From NCBI GenBank assembly GCA_020445245.1, contig JAGRHB010000011.1, forward strand, positions 1 to 15,829: a stretch of DNA of 15,829 nt, in the 5' to 3' direction. The translations under genes and the position numbers were made by a program. Below are positions 14,605-15,829 of this stretch, in pieces. Positions within the stretch are counted from its first letter, which is position 1. Each line of letters starts with the position of its first letter. Source of the DNA: Gammaproteobacteria bacterium (GTDB lineage: Bacteria; Pseudomonadota; Gammaproteobacteria; Chromatiales; Sedimenticolaceae). The notes beneath the pieces were generated by a model. It saw nothing but the letters and a program-made list of their open reading frames with translations. It had not been told where the DNA came from and ran no database searches.

Positions 14605-15829
14605 CTAATGGCCGAACAGTCTCTTCAGTCCACGACTGATGCCTTCCATGACACCGCCCTCTTCCTCCTGCCGCCCCGATGAATCACCACTACCCTCACC
14701 CTGGGGGGCGGCGTTTTCCCGCATCAGCTCGATACACGCATTACCTGAACCACCCAGGTCGCCCAAGGCCAACAAAGCCGCTGGAGGGTAGACAAACAGT
14801 CCGGCGACACCGAGCAGTTTAGTCAAGCTGGCCCTGCGGTCCGCAGTGAATTCGGGTTGGCGCATAGGGCCACGCACATGGACCGGCACCGCGATACTCA
14901 GGGTGGGGCTCTTCGCATGGGGCGTGAAGGTCAGGTCGAGGTCTTGCGTGACGAGGTCGACGCGCCCGTCGCCCCGGACCGTGGAGACGGCGCTGTCGAT
15001 CAGCAGCACATCCGCGGTAGCCATGCCCTGCAGGATCGTGAAATTGGCGATCGCGCAGTTCAGCTGGGCCTCGTCACTACCCTTCGCCAACAACTGGCCG
15101 GTGAGTGTACTGATCCCCCCGACCATGGTGTCGATCCGCCCGATACGTGCCCGCCCAGGGCCGACCGCAATCCGTGCATCGCCGGCAAGGTTCTGAACTG
15201 CCCGATGCACGGATGCGCCTTTCGCTTGCAGATCCAGGTCGAGATCAACGGGCGCATCGATCAGCGAAGCCCGCTTGGGCCCCAGCAACGCACCCGCCGG
15301 CAGCCCGCGCAAGCTGAGCACGAGGTCCCAGGCCGGGGGCTGCGCACCTGCATGCAGTTCGAGGTGACCCTCAGCACGTCCACCGCCGGAGAGGCTTGCC
15401 TTGATCGGCTTCAGTGACAGAACACCGGCATCCAGTCGGCCGTCGACCCGTGCATCCGCAAGCACCATGTCCCAGGCAACGACCTGGCCGGCCCGGACCT
15501 GAACTTCGCCGTCGACCTCGCCAAGCGCGTCCAGCAAAGGCTCCCAGGAGACCGCAGCCTGAGCTGTATCACCCGTTGTTTCCATGTCGGACAGCGGGAT
15601 CAACTCCGTCAGGTCGATGGTTTGCGCCACAAGCGTGGCGGTCAATTTTGGCCCGCCCGATGCGGTGAGCCATCGCAGCTCGCCGGCCAGATCGCTCTTA
15701 CCGGCAACGGCAGCGAGGTTGTTCACCTGCCAGCCGCGCGCGTCGCGTGAGAGGTCGAGGGTCACGTCCAGTTTCGGCAGCGGCGAAAATGACCTGCCGA
15801 CCAGTTTCCCCAACCTGGCGAGGTCCAAT
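14605..15829 (-). CDS. AsmA-family envelope protein, C-terminal part (cut by window edge)
   Basis: The frame is open from the right edge to a stop at 14605 and gives about 408 residues of the C-terminal half. The sequence is dominated by short amphipathic beta-strand repeats (LDVTLDLSRDARGW, DLDLDLQAKGASVHRAV, GDGRVDLVTQDLDLTF). It ends with the AsmA-type block IAVPVHVRGPMRQPEFT, then a hydrophobic KLLGVAGLFVYPPAALLAL and a Cys-containing GNACIELM, then a charged low-complexity tail (GSGDSSGRQEEEGG). AsmA/TamB-like proteins span the periplasm and are implicated in phospholipid transport and outer-membrane assembly. The N-terminal anchor is outside the window, so any TTG or ATG near the edge is not the true start. 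It is followed by the hydrolase gene and may share its transcript. Confidence 0.9.
   Translation of the reverse strand, partial: LDLARLGKLVGRSFSPLPKLDVTLDLSRDARGWQVNNLAAVAGKSDLAGELRWLTASGGPKLTATLVAQTIDLTELIPLSDMETTGDTAQAAVSWEPLLDALGEVDGEVQVRAGQVVAWDMVLADARVDGRLDAGVLSLKPIKASLSGGGRAEGHLELHAGAQPPAWDLVLSLRGLPAGALLGPKRASLIDAPVDLDLDLQAKGASVHRAVQNLAGDARIAVGPGRARIGRIDTMVGGISTLTGQLLAKGSDEAQLNCAIANFTILQGMATADVLLIDSAVSTVRGDGRVDLVTQDLDLTFTPHAKSPTLSIAVPVHVRGPMRQPEFTADRRASLTKLLGVAGLFVYPPAALLALGDLGGSGNACIELMRENAAPQGEGSGDSSGRQEEEGGVMEGISRGLKRLFGH

Overview
The window is GC-rich and tightly packed, and nearly all its genes lie on the minus strand. The gene content points to a sulfur-oxidising proteobacterium, most likely a gammaproteobacterium. 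The evidence is a complete flavocytochrome c sulfide dehydrogenase (fccA, fccB) very close to the purple-sulfur-bacterial type, two proteins fused to rhodanese domains, a large multihaem cytochrome, and an AsmA-type protein typical of Gram-negative envelopes. This taxonomic call is inference from protein character. No rRNA, tRNA, CRISPR array or intact insertion sequence was seen.

Left part (1-3676). An open frame runs off the left edge. It is followed by a small Lys-rich protein (44 aa, plus strand) and then a minus-strand pair with overlapping ends: a sterol-desaturase/fatty-acid-hydroxylase-family membrane enzyme and a TVP38/DedA-type membrane protein fused to a rhodanese. Divergent from this pair is an ArsR-type repressor that also carries a C-terminal rhodanese. 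The shared 219-bp control region holds two AT-rich inverted repeats, one on each side, which are good candidate operators.

Middle-left (3677-4823). This is a decay zone. A broken MoxR ATPase gene has lost its Walker B region and is joined to what may be the tail of a Bat-operon gene. Inside this zone one intact 55-aa single-pass membrane protein has an excellent ribosome binding site and a plausible promoter.

Centre (4824-8977). A three-gene minus-strand operon: a nine-c-haem/cytochrome-b fusion protein (the architecture of Geobacter CbcL), then dihaem fccA, then fccB with a Tat signal. Together they suggest a periplasmic sulfide dehydrogenase wired through a multihaem wire to the membrane quinone pool. 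The leader of the first gene can form a helix that covers its ribosome binding site.

Right part (8978-14604). A degraded sulfatase neighbourhood: a truncated copy of an alpha/beta-hydrolase gene, a four-helix membrane protein of unknown function, a large secreted type I sulfatase with a CSPTR formylglycine motif, a multiply mutated outer-membrane beta-barrel pseudogene, and the intact membrane-anchored alpha/beta hydrolase. The hydrolase tail occurs twice, at 9021-9186 and 13257-13422, as a direct repeat of about 96% identity that brackets the sulfatase module.

Right edge (14605-15829). The C-terminal part of an AsmA-family protein.
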